Below are positions 8,278-15,555 of a DNA stretch of 16,464 bases, piece by piece. A program made the position numbers and the translations under genes. The stretch comes from Nitrososphaera_A sp036522495 (GTDB taxonomy: Archaea > Thermoproteota > Nitrososphaeria > Nitrososphaerales > Nitrososphaeraceae): contig DATDFS010000168.1 of NCBI GenBank assembly GCA_036522495.1, positions 1 to 16,464 on the forward strand, given 5' to 3'. The notes beneath the pieces are model-generated. The model ran no database searches, was not told the DNA's origin, and worked only from the letters and a program-made list of their open reading frames with translations. Within the stretch, counting starts at the first letter, position 1. Each line of letters starts with the position of its first letter.

Positions 8278-8740
8278 CTCTATCTATTACAGCATGGATA
8301 AGTGAATCTTAATAGTGGTAGAGCATTACTGTTCTTGTTGTCGCATTGTCACCGAAATCAATCCATTACCAATATTATTCGGTAGCTGCTTTTATAATTA
8401 CTCGTGGTCGAGACCAACGTTCAGCATATTGCAGTAGAATCACCGTTGTTTTGGTCCCAACTGGGGATTAGTATTTGGAAAATTTCCATTTGTTGGCTGG
8501 AGAAGAAGATGGTATGCCGATTAGATGGTCTATAACATAAGCAAAGGTAATTCTGTAACGCAGAAAGATATTTTAAAACATTATTGGGTTGAAATTAAAA
8601 AAACAGTTTAGATATGCAGCAAAAACAACATTTTTGAAGTAATAGTCAGAATTGGGAAACATTTTGACTATTTGGTGATGATAAGGTTTCAAACACGCAT
8701 ATGTTGATATCAGTTATCGGTCAATTGTTCTTTATTATAA
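8278..8740 (+). other. Gene-free stretch with a possible eroded reading frame
   Basis: No intact gene. On the plus strand one frame runs from about 8435 to 8610 with a single internal TAG (8522-8524). The part after the TAG could be a 28-codon frame starting at ATG 8525 (MVYNISKGNS..., ending HYWVEIKKTV). Whether this is a small gene or a remnant cannot be told. Confidence 0.3.
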
Positions 8741-9241
8741 ATGACTAAATTTTGGCTATGCAAATATAATAATTTTTATCAAAAATACAAAAATACCATA
8801 CTTTTCAATAAAAATTTAATTCTCTCTGGCATAGCTGCATTCTTTGCAGGAGCTATCTTTACTCAACTCTATGCACAACCCGCTGATAGTAATAATTTGC
8901 TCAATGCTGCAGCTACTTTGTCTGTTGAGTATGGAGTGTATATTCCGCTATTTGCCATGTTATTCTATCTAGAAAACAAATATAGATATATTCACCCAAC
9001 AACAGGCCAGAAGGATGCTAGGCAGATAAAAAGAGACATCAAGAAACTCCTTGCAGCATTTTCAATTTCTGAACTAATATATTCAGCATCGAAAATATCA
9101 GTTCAATATTATTTACTTCTGCGAAATATTGAACCTTATCAGGCTTCTATGTTGGCAGATATACTTGCATGGACGATATTCCTTGTATGTATTAATACAA
9201 GCATAAAGGCCGTGAAATTGTTTAAGAAATCGAACAAATGA
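8741..9241 (+). CDS. Small integral membrane protein, unrecognised
   Basis: A 166-residue protein with probable membrane helices at about 26-45, 56-77, 105-127 (partly amphipathic) and 137-156. A basic cytoplasmic-type loop lies at 78-102 (ENKYRYIHPTTGQKDARQIKRD) and the C-terminus is lysine-rich. No catalytic motif or known family was recognised, although conserved-looking features such as SVEYGVYIPLF in helix 2 suggest a real gene. The ATG at 8741 is the only reasonable start. A transporter or enzyme role is not suggested by the sequence. Its 3' end abuts the remnant of an aldo/keto reductase read on the other strand. Confidence 0.7.
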   Translation: MTKFWLCKYNNFYQKYKNTILFNKNLILSGIAAFFAGAIFTQLYAQPADSNNLLNAAATLSVEYGVYIPLFAMLFYLENKYRYIHPTTGQKDARQIKRDIKKLLAAFSISELIYSASKISVQYYLLLRNIEPYQASMLADILAWTIFLVCINTSIKAVKLFKKSNK

Positions 9242-9244
9242 CTA

Positions 9245-9643
9245 TTTGGTCAAAGATCATGCACACGCAGGTTTCAGACGTTCAGCACTAAGTTCTCATG
9301 ATCTTACCCCGGTTAGCAACATGTATCATTTGAAAACTAGAAGACCATGGAAACAATGTATATCTTGTAGTTGCTCTGCCAACAGAAAAGAAAGACGTTC
9401 ATACTTCACCATTCATATGACCTTCTAGTTCTTCGCTGCCTGTCGCCAATATATTTTTCGCTTGCACATTCGGTATATTTGTTAGCAGTGTCAATAAAGT
9501 TACCACCTGCATTCACATATGCATTAAAGATTTTGCAGCTTTCGTCTTTGGATGCACTCCATCTCCACTCTTCACAAAATGTCATAGCTCCAAGAAAGCT
9601 CAGAGACTCTTAATCCACTTTTACCCAATAGATAATATTTCAT
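9245..9643 (-). pseudogene. Aldo/keto reductase remnant, frameshifted and truncated
   Basis: The minus strand from ATG 9643 reads MKYYLLGKSGLRVSEL, the typical start of an NADPH-dependent aldo/keto reductase. The frame then shifts near 9595 and continues as LGAMTFCEEWRWSASKDES, IFNAYVNAGGNFIDTANKYT and ASEKYIGD, ending at a TGA (9406-9408). Further frames give ATTRYTL (compare LATKYTL) and SAERLKP (compare SLERLKT). Catalytic Asp (FIDTAN) and Tyr (KYT) are still there; the catalytic Lys position reads Arg and the rest of the barrel, including the catalytic His, is gone. Only about a third of a normal 320-340-residue protein remains. The old promoter survives: see the TATA box at 9667-9673. 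Confidence 0.85.
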
Positions 9644-9666
9644 ACGTTATCATAGAAGTCATGGGA

Positions 9667-9673
9667 TTTATAG
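9667..9673 (-). promoter_or_regulatory. TATA box of the aldo/keto reductase remnant
   Basis: TATAAAT on the minus strand. A transcript starting 27 bases downstream would begin at about 9643, exactly on the ATG of the remnant, as in a leaderless archaeal promoter. Confidence 0.6.
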
Positions 9674-9834
9674 GCTACAACAACAGTTGATGGGTATGAG
9701 AGCTAATCCTTAATGAGAATCAAATAGCTGGGATGAATTATACGGATCTATCGTTTTGTATATTATTTATGCTGCATGCCCCTGCGGTTCAAAAATGAGG
9801 AAGCAGATTGTGATTACATATCTGTATTTCGCGG

Positions 9835-10053
9835 CTAGCTTACTTTTTTTATATCGTCTTTAACATGGCCTGTGTTATAGGGTTCATCCTGTTCGAGCAC
9901 GTCCGCCTCTCATGATGAGCAGTCATACTTCTTTGCAGCTCTGGTTTTTCTTCGCATAGTTAGTTAAATCAATTCCTTTGTTTTAACATTCGTCTCTCCA
10001 ACTACCGGAACTCCTTTCGACACATAACCTTCTCCCAATTTGGGACCAAAATA
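9835..10053 (-). pseudogene. Possible second decayed reading frame
   Basis: One minus-strand frame reads three protein-like pieces separated by stops: YFGPKLGEGYVSKGVPVVG, then ETNVKTKELI, stop (TAA 9964-9966); MRRKTRAAKKYDCSS, stop (TGA 9910-9912); EADVLEQDEPYNTGHVKDDI and KKVS, stop (TAG 9835-9837). Lysine-rich and Gly/Val-rich parts without low complexity suggest former coding, but I cannot name a family. It could be two small genes, of which the second lost one codon to TGA, or chance. Confidence 0.3.
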
Positions 10054-10528
10054 CTAATATTTTGTGTTTATTCCTTAGACCCCAGGACGTATGGATGATA
10101 AATGACAAATTAGAATAACGTCAGAGATAATAAGCGTAGTGTATCTTCTATGTATACCGATTAACATTAATTCGCTAACAGTTTACTAATATTTTGAGTT
10201 GAAATATGTCGATAGTTGTTAGCGAACTTTTGTTAACTGGTATAGCACATCGATAAAAGAAGTTTGTTAGGTGCTGCTCTTCATCTGTGAATAAAATTCT
10301 TTTTCCTAAGAATATATCTTATATCTTTGGACTAATAATTAAAGAAATATCCTAAAAGAGTTAGAATTCACACATGTTACCATAGTTTAAATTTGCGGTA
10401 TTAGATGATTAACAGACGTGGTATAGTAAAGAATGATTTATGGTTGTATGCATTATACGCACTTTTCTAGCATCGTCTTGTCAAGAAGCATATGATGGTA
10501 CGTCAAGATTAGACATATGTGGCTAATA
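10054..10528. other. Gene-free stretch with a long inverted repeat
   Basis: No coding frame was recognised on either strand. The main structure is the inverted repeat at 10153-10244. A 13-bp direct repeat, TACTAATATTTTG, occurs at 10052-10064 and again at 10184-10196, inside the spacer of that inverted repeat. Confidence 0.5.
10153..10244. repeat. Imperfect inverted repeat, 28-base arms, 36-base spacer
   Basis: Left arm 10153-10180, right arm 10217-10244. The inner ten bases are perfect (TTCGCTAACA against TGTTAGCGAA). Further out, TATACC and TTAACA are also shared, with about 22 or 23 of 28 positions matching. Each arm holds two [C/T]TAACA boxes about 14 bases apart. It could fold into a cruciform or hairpin, be paired binding sites, or be a recombination site or the relic of a small mobile element. 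Confidence 0.75.
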
Positions 10529-10831
10529 TCAATAATTCCTTCTATTTGACGTTGTAACAAAATATTTCTCTACTTCATCCAGTCTTGCTATAGAACCGTC
10601 TTTCTCTCTAAGACTGGAAAAAGAGGAATCATCCCGAATTTTTTGCAAAATCATAAGAACTTGTTCAGTCGTAACTCCCTGCTTTATATCATAATCTATT
10701 TGTCTACAAATGTTTGTTATCCTACCGTAGCGCTTATTCTGTCTCTTCTCCCACATACTGGCATTTTCTGATAGTCCTGTTACAAACTTTACGATTGTCT
10801 TTTCCATATGCTTAACATGCCATTCCCTCAT
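10529..10831 (-). CDS. Unrecognised small basic helical protein
   Basis: About 100 residues, helical and basic, no Cys-pairs or membrane segments. Segments: MREWHVKHMEKTIVKFVTGL, a basic WEKRQNKRYGR, then QGVTTEQVLMILQKI and ARLDEVEKYFVTT. No family recognised; size and charge would allow nucleic-acid binding, but that is a guess. The longest frame starts at TTG 10852, but the minus-strand TATA box (10867-10876) puts the transcript start near 10845, so the ATG at 10831 is preferred. Divergent from the doubtful frame at 10912. Confidence 0.5.
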   Translation of the reverse strand: MREWHVKHMEKTIVKFVTGLSENASMWEKRQNKRYGRITNICRQIDYDIKQGVTTEQVLMILQKIRDDSSFSSLREKDGSIARLDEVEKYFVTTSNRRNY

Positions 10832-10866
10832 AGGAAAACTGTTTTGTGTCAAAAATATTTCACATC

Positions 10867-10897
10867 ATTATATATGCTAAACCAACATATATGTAAT
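10867..10897. promoter_or_regulatory. Divergent TATA boxes in a near-palindrome
   Basis: ATTATATATG (10867-10876) and CATATATGTAAT (10886-10897) are near mirror images nine bases apart. The left one fits a minus-strand promoter for the 10831 start. The right one would start a plus transcript near 10917. Confidence 0.45.
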
Positions 10898-10911
10898 TCT
10901 TACAGAACACG

Positions 10912-11136
10912 TTGAAGAAATTGGATATCGACAAGAATATGATGCAACAACTACAAAACAGGCATAGACGGTGGATAGGCTTTAATGGGATTCATTTAAC
11001 TTCATATCATATTATGGATTTGAGCCATTCATCCAGTACAAACAGCAAGTACCTTTTACACAACAGGAAGACCAGAATGTGGGGAATCATTGAAGTCAAT
11101 TTGATTTACTCGAAGAACGGAGAAGAGGTTGCTTAA
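10912..11136 (+). CDS. Doubtful 74-codon frame, possibly a remnant
   Basis: The frame begins at TTG 10912 and holds KNMMQQLQNRHRRWIGFNG and ends KNGEEVA. The plus TATA-like element puts the transcript start near 10917, so ATG 10939 would be a more natural start. A second frame over the same bases also looks protein-like (ILTEHVEEIGYRQEYDATTT, then FISYYGFEPFIQYKQQVPFT) but has three stops. Two competing frames suggest a frameshifted relic as much as a gene. Confidence 0.2.
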   Translation: MKKLDIDKNMMQQLQNRHRRWIGFNGIHLTSYHIMDLSHSSSTNSKYLLHNRKTRMWGIIEVNLIYSKNGEEVA

Positions 11137-11380
11137 CCAATCTTTCCGATTATAATATATATTATAAGTAGAACAGAACTTAGACAAGAACTAAATAACT
11201 TAGAGATGCACTACAAGTAAATATCGGATCAGGGAATAGACAACACCCTAAAATCAGAAAATGTCTTGACCCCTCAATGCCTCACTGGAACATTGCTTTT
11301 TTGAATTACATCGATATTCTGTTTAGAATTCTATATTTACTAATAGATGGATTGCCCTGAATTAACCAGGTTAATCTTTG

Positions 11381-11388
11381 TATAAATA
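11381..11388 (+). promoter_or_regulatory. TATA box for the polysaccharide deacetylase
   Basis: TATAAATA, a very good archaeal TATA box. The transcript start expected near 11411 lies 6 bases before ATG 11417. A longer frame from TTG 11378 would include the TATA box in the coding sequence, so it is rejected. Confidence 0.7.
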
Positions 11389-11416
11389 CGGGCAGTCGTT
11401 AATCCATTTGTTTATA

Positions 11417-12442
11417 ATGCGAATACATAATGATCTCTTTGTGTTAAAAACGATATTTTTATTCTCATTTCTTACCTTGGGTTTAATGTTTAATGGGCTA
11501 GGCATATTATCGCTTTCAGTTCAGAAAGCCTACAGTACAGAGCGTATAAAACTGCAGCCTGAACAAGGAAGTAATAATAACAGTAGTAGTAAAGTCATAA
11601 TCCTTGCTTTTGATGATTCACCAAAAAGCCAATTTACTTTAGCTAAACCAATTTTAGACAAATATGGCTTGAAGGGTGCTTTCTTTACTGTTTGTACTTA
11701 TGTTGATAAGGGTAGTAATGGTACAGATAAAGGTCGTATGAGCTGGCAAGACATCAAAACGCTACAATCACAAGGCCATGAGATAGAGTCCCATACAATG
11801 ACACATGGGGATCTCAATTTAAAATCAGGTCAAGATTTAACATATGAAATAAGCGGATCAAAACAGTGTCTTGCAGATCATGGAATCAATTCAACCATTT
11901 TTGCATATCCGGCTAGTACGGGATCAAAGAATGAGACAATAATTAATACTGTTGCCCGCTATTACAACTTGGCCAGAAGTGGAGATGCACCGTTAGCCTT
12001 TTTGCATTGTAATGGTTATAATATACAACAGACCGGTTGCAAACCATTCGATCAAAAAGGAAATGCGACATATGAAAGCAGATATAATGTTAAAAATTGG
12101 AGTGACCGTCCAAAACCGGAATCGCAGCAGGCAAATGTCACATATGGTAATTCACAGATGTTCACCCAGTTCGTACGAGAAGTAAATCTTCAAAGCAATT
12201 ACAACAAAAATGGATGTATAAATGCGATTCCGATAGTTGTATATCACAACTTTATAGTAGACAGTAACCATAGATATCTGCCAGATAAGTCATTTACTGA
12301 TGTAGGTTTGTTTAGTCAGGAAATGAAGTATTTACATGATAACGGATTTAAAGTTTTAATGATGTCTGATCTTCAGTATAATGACAGTAGCAACTCTCTC
12401 TACATAAAAGAACCCAATAATGCATTAATAAAAAATTGCTAA
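11417..12442 (+). CDS. Secreted polysaccharide deacetylase (NodB-like, CE4)
   Basis: Predicted to remove N- or O-acetyl groups from an extracellular polysaccharide with a metal ion. The product has 341 residues from ATG 11417 (chosen from the TATA box at 11381-11388). Residues 7-35 form a signal peptide or anchor helix, then an Asn/Ser-rich linker. NodB motif 1 is LAFDDSPKS with D66 and D67. Motif 2 is SHTMTHGDL with metal ligands H126 and H130. Motif 3 reads FAYPAST at 162-168, in place of the usual FRxPxG, so its Arg is missing. The C-terminal part has several Cys (CNGYNIQQTGC) and the segment IPIVVYHNF. Such enzymes modify cell-surface glycans or exopolysaccharide. The gene is alone on its strand, tail to tail with the isoaspartyl peptidase gene. 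Confidence 0.88.
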   Translation: MRIHNDLFVLKTIFLFSFLTLGLMFNGLGILSLSVQKAYSTERIKLQPEQGSNNNSSSKVIILAFDDSPKSQFTLAKPILDKYGLKGAFFTVCTYVDKGSNGTDKGRMSWQDIKTLQSQGHEIESHTMTHGDLNLKSGQDLTYEISGSKQCLADHGINSTIFAYPASTGSKNETIINTVARYYNLARSGDAPLAFLHCNGYNIQQTGCKPFDQKGNATYESRYNVKNWSDRPKPESQQANVTYGNSQMFTQFVREVNLQSNYNKNGCINAIPIVVYHNFIVDSNHRYLPDKSFTDVGLFSQEMKYLHDNGFKVLMMSDLQYNDSSNSLYIKEPNNALIKNC

Positions 12443-12826
12443 AATGAGTATGACAAGTATTTCAACTCACAAGAGAAGTGAAATAGATTGGTAATCCAGA
12501 TGATATGATAAGTGTTGTTATTACTCTACCAACGATCATAATCTATTTGTGATGGTTGTTGTTGCTTGATTATTATCTTCTAGATTTCCTGACATCACTT
12601 CGAAAATGCGATTTGGTGGATGGTAAACCAGGAACAATATCTGGATAATGCACATCCCTGACTGAAATTAGTTTGGTGAATGGACTTAGTAGATGTTAAA
12701 GGATTTCATTTCACCACAAGTCCGATGTGTTTTTCATAAGTTGCCTGATTATATCAACGTATTCAGTTGGCCATTGATAGATACGCATTGCAATTTTGTA
12801 TTGAATTCCTATGAGGGAAGATATAA
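12443..12826 (-). other. Convergent gene-free stretch, possible broken frame
   Basis: No intact gene. On the minus strand 12573-12788 one frame reads MRIYQWPTEYVDIIRQLMKN, TSDLW, stop (TGA 12711-12713), NEIL, stop (TAA 12696-12698), then 40 open codons including LISVRDVHYPDIVPGLPSTK. It looks protein-like but no family is recognised. It may be a remnant or chance. Confidence 0.25.
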
Positions 12827-13867
12827 CTAAATAAACAAACTTTTAACTTCCTGTCTTCCAAGAGCTACTTTCGGTTTGTTACCTGTTTTGTTGGTAAATA
12901 AAGCTATTGGCATTGATCTAGTGTTGGTTTCCATGCCAAAGTGGCCATATTTATCTACGGCAATAATACCACCAGTATTTTTTCCAAATTTTTTTGTTAA
13001 TAACTCTATTGCCATTTTACTCGATGTTAATGCATTTTTTTCTTCTCGCATATAATCACAAGCAGTTTTTGCAAGACATAGTCTCATAATCAGTTCTCCG
13101 ACACCGGTAGTACAGGCTGCGCCTAGCTCATTATCAGCGTACAAGCCAGATCCAATTATCGCAGAATCGCCTATTCTACCATGCATTTTAAACCATCTTC
13201 CACCTGTCGAAACTGCCGATGCCACGTTTCCTTCTTTATCGATTGCTACGGCACCAACTGTTCCATAATGATGATCATGATTAAATTGAGGAAGATGACA
13301 AAACAATTTATGATTTTTAGGCCATTCTTTATTAGTGATTCTTTTATTGTTATTCTTCCTTAGATAATTGAAATACTTCTGTAGATTTTGTTCAGCAGGT
13401 TTTCTATATTTGATTTCAATATTGAAAAGCTTTGCTAATTGCATAACACCATCAGAAACTAGCATAACATGATCAGTACGCTCCATTACCAACCTAGCTA
13501 ACTTTATTGGATTTTGTATATTCTGTACCATTCCAACAGAGCCTGCTGATAAGTCTTTTCCGTTCATTATTGAAGCATCCATTTCTATCTCTGCATCCAT
13601 TGTTAGATACGACCCAAGAATGCCCGCATCAAACAAGCCACTATCTTCCATAATTGCAACAGCTATTTCTACAGCATCTAGCGCAGCAGAAGCAGCAGTA
13701 GTGCTATTATTCGTGTGTATGTTATAGTTGCTTTTTAAAAAATCAAAGCCATTACATGCAGCTTGTTTAATTATTTTTATAATGTCCGCTTCTTCTTTGG
13801 AGTGGGTTACTCTTTTACTGCTACCTGCGCCTCCATGTATCAATATTCCAAAATTCTTTGTAGTCAT
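12827..13867 (-). CDS. Isoaspartyl peptidase / L-asparaginase (Ntn-hydrolase)
   Basis: Plant-type asparaginase family: cleaves isoaspartyl dipeptides and/or asparagine after self-cleavage into two chains. Length of 346 residues fits. N-terminal FGILIHGGAGSSKR is the typical opening. The autocleavage site is YGTVGAVAID with nucleophile T203, so alpha 1-202 and beta 203-346. Substrate-binding motifs in the beta chain are GRIGDSAIIGSGLYAD (230-245, usually GRVGDSPIIGAGTYAD) and TTGVGE (253-258, usually TTGHGE). A His/Asn/Lys-rich linker (171-200) before the nucleophile is normal. There is no signal peptide; cytoplasmic. The ATG lies 41 bases after the stop of the PDZ-protein gene, so it may be co-transcribed, although AATAATAAATAAA just upstream could also serve as its own TATA box. 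Confidence 0.9.
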   Translation of the reverse strand: MTTKNFGILIHGGAGSSKRVTHSKEEADIIKIIKQAACNGFDFLKSNYNIHTNNSTTAASAALDAVEIAVAIMEDSGLFDAGILGSYLTMDAEIEMDASIMNGKDLSAGSVGMVQNIQNPIKLARLVMERTDHVMLVSDGVMQLAKLFNIEIKYRKPAEQNLQKYFNYLRKNNNKRITNKEWPKNHKLFCHLPQFNHDHHYGTVGAVAIDKEGNVASAVSTGGRWFKMHGRIGDSAIIGSGLYADNELGAACTTGVGELIMRLCLAKTACDYMREEKNALTSSKMAIELLTKKFGKNTGGIIAVDKYGHFGMETNTRSMPIALFTNKTGNKPKVALGRQEVKSLFI

Positions 13868-13908
13868 TTGTTTTATTTATTATTCCCTAAATAGTTGTAC
13901 TTGCAATT

Positions 13909-15519
13909 CTAATAATGTAGCTGTGTAAACGATGACTCTAGCTTTGCAGCCATATTTATTATTTGACCATTCCGATTAACAATGAGGGTAAACAGATCGC
14001 CTAGATGTTTATTCTTCATTTGTTTAAGAATATCTCCAGCTCCATTAACTTTGTGTCCGTCTACTGATATAATGACATCTCCCTTTCTTATTAAATATCC
14101 GCTTTTATCTACATCTAAGGTTGTACCTCTGATGCCAGCTTTATATGCAGGACTTCCCGGAATGACGGTATATGCTACAGCTCCTTTATAGTTTTTTGGT
14201 AATCCCATGTCTTCAGCTAAACTGGGGGTTAAATCAAAAGTGCTAATCCCAAGTCTTGGAGTCGAGGGAGTTGAAGATGACATGATGCTCTTCTGATCAC
14301 CATTACTTTTTCCATTCTTACTCTTGTCGTTGTTATGATGGCCATGATTCTTTGGAATTTGTTGTTGCTCCTGTTGTATAGTGGGAGGGATAGACTGATT
14401 ATATATTCCGTATCGACTACTACTACTACTATTTTCATCCTTTGTTTGTAATCTTTCCATCATAGATACAAATGATATATATTCTGTATCGTTCAAGTTA
14501 GAAAGATAATCACTTATAACATGACTATTCGTATTGCGCCACACTACTATACCTTTAACGACTCCAGATTTGTTTGCTATTGCTAACGTAGATAATATAA
14601 GACGGTCTGACGGTGGACTATAGTTTTGATCGATATATTTAGATGTTCTAGCAGTATAAACAACATATCTAATAGGTTTATTATTAAAAACTTTTGAGAA
14701 AACATTTAGGTTATGAGCTAATTCTGTTACATTATAATAATCAGTACTTGCCAAAACTATTCCATCAGTATTGTTATAATAACGCCTTTTTACATCATTT
14801 GTTTTGACTCCTTCAAAGTAAAGAAGAGGGTAAAAGTGCAAGTCTTTTCTCTTTTTCTGTAGTGCTTCTTCAAGATTGGATTTAATCATAAAATTGACAT
14901 TTTCTTTTGGGAATTTTTTTATATTATTATCGTCGTTCTTGGTGTGATTATTAGTATTATCGTCAGTATTGACATTATTTTTATTTGTATGCCCGCTATT
15001 ACTGAATAGATTAAAGTCGTCTATAACAAATCCATCCAAGGATAATGGATGTTTTGCTTTAAGAGAATTGAGATATTCAATCCAACCATTCCAATCGAAG
15101 TTTCCTTTTGGTCCGGCTTCAGAAGGTGGAAACAATATTATTATTATTTTCAACCTGGTGCCGTCAGATGACTGTAGTAGACCTTCTGTTATTGATCTTG
15201 CTGTTTTAGACCTAAAATCTCCAACAGCGAAATAATATTCATCATATCCTTGCTTTAGAATCGCGTTTATTGCATTTTTTTGCTCAGTTGTATTTTTGAT
15301 GGATTCAAGCGGTAGTTGATATGGGGCCCACATTCCAAAGGTTCTTATCTTTGTTGATTCGTTGGTGGGAGCAACAGTATTCATATTATTAGTGTTGGAT
15401 AATTCATTCGCACGTACAGGAGCAATGAATAGAGTTCCTAACAGTAATTGCAGTGATAGCAGAGTTATTGTGATCGTTCTTATTTCTGAAGTTTCTGCTA
15501 AAAAGATCCTTTGAAGCAA
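13909..15519 (-). CDS. Secreted barrel-like protein with C-terminal PDZ domain
   Basis: A 536-residue exported protein. The signal peptide is at 13-38 (hydrophobic core, then APVRA-N). Residues 57-345 look like a TIM-barrel, glycoside-hydrolase-like domain: FGMWAPYQLPLE, YDEYYFAVGDFRS, LKIIIILFPPS, LDGFVIDDFN with D167/D168 at a strand end, LHFYPLLYFEG, DGIVLAST, PIRYVVYTAR and VKGIVVWRN at successive strands. An Asn/Asp-rich insert fills 174-200. A low-complexity Ser/Gln/His/Lys linker (362-420) leads to a PDZ domain at 422-525 (PRLGISTFDLTP, GAVAYTVIPGSPAYKAGI, KGDVIISVDGHKV), as in HtrA, but with no protease domain. Start TTG at 15519 follows directly after an in-frame TAG and is supported by the TATA box. 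Possibly cotranscribed with the isoaspartyl peptidase gene downstream. Confidence 0.8.
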   Translation of the reverse strand: MLQRIFLAETSEIRTITITLLSLQLLLGTLFIAPVRANELSNTNNMNTVAPTNESTKIRTFGMWAPYQLPLESIKNTTEQKNAINAILKQGYDEYYFAVGDFRSKTARSITEGLLQSSDGTRLKIIIILFPPSEAGPKGNFDWNGWIEYLNSLKAKHPLSLDGFVIDDFNLFSNSGHTNKNNVNTDDNTNNHTKNDDNNIKKFPKENVNFMIKSNLEEALQKKRKDLHFYPLLYFEGVKTNDVKRRYYNNTDGIVLASTDYYNVTELAHNLNVFSKVFNNKPIRYVVYTARTSKYIDQNYSPPSDRLILSTLAIANKSGVVKGIVVWRNTNSHVISDYLSNLNDTEYISFVSMMERLQTKDENSSSSSRYGIYNQSIPPTIQQEQQQIPKNHGHHNNDKSKNGKSNGDQKSIMSSSTPSTPRLGISTFDLTPSLAEDMGLPKNYKGAVAYTVIPGSPAYKAGIRGTTLDVDKSGYLIRKGDVIISVDGHKVNGAGDILKQMKNKHLGDLFTLIVNRNGQIINMAAKLESSFTQLHY

Positions 15520-15545
15520 CTAGAATAATATGTTCTTGTAACACT

Positions 15546-15555
15546 TTTATTTATA
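15546..15555 (-). promoter_or_regulatory. TATA box for the barrel-PDZ gene
   Basis: TATAAATAAA on the minus strand. The predicted transcript start near 15525 leaves a leader of about 6 bases before the TTG start at 15519. This supports the rare start, as the next in-frame ATG would remove the signal peptide. Confidence 0.65.

Noticed and set aside
9246..9613. Two plus-strand frames of 60 and 80 codons
   Set aside because: They lie antisense to the aldo/keto reductase remnant and read as random sequence rich in Ser, Cys and His.
9910..9912. TGA read as selenocysteine in a CxxU motif
   Set aside because: Selenocysteine use is not known in Nitrososphaeria, no SECIS-like structure was seen, and a nonsense mutation explains it more simply.
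9880..9925. tRNA-like T-loop (GTTCGAGC); similar GTTCGAA near 4597 and 15591
   Set aside because: Flanking bases do not pair into a T-stem, and no acceptor or anticodon arm could be built at any of the three places.
8449..10055. Intact insertion sequence between the opposed short repeats
   Set aside because: No transposase gene lies between them, the match is short and partly palindromic, and no target duplication was found.
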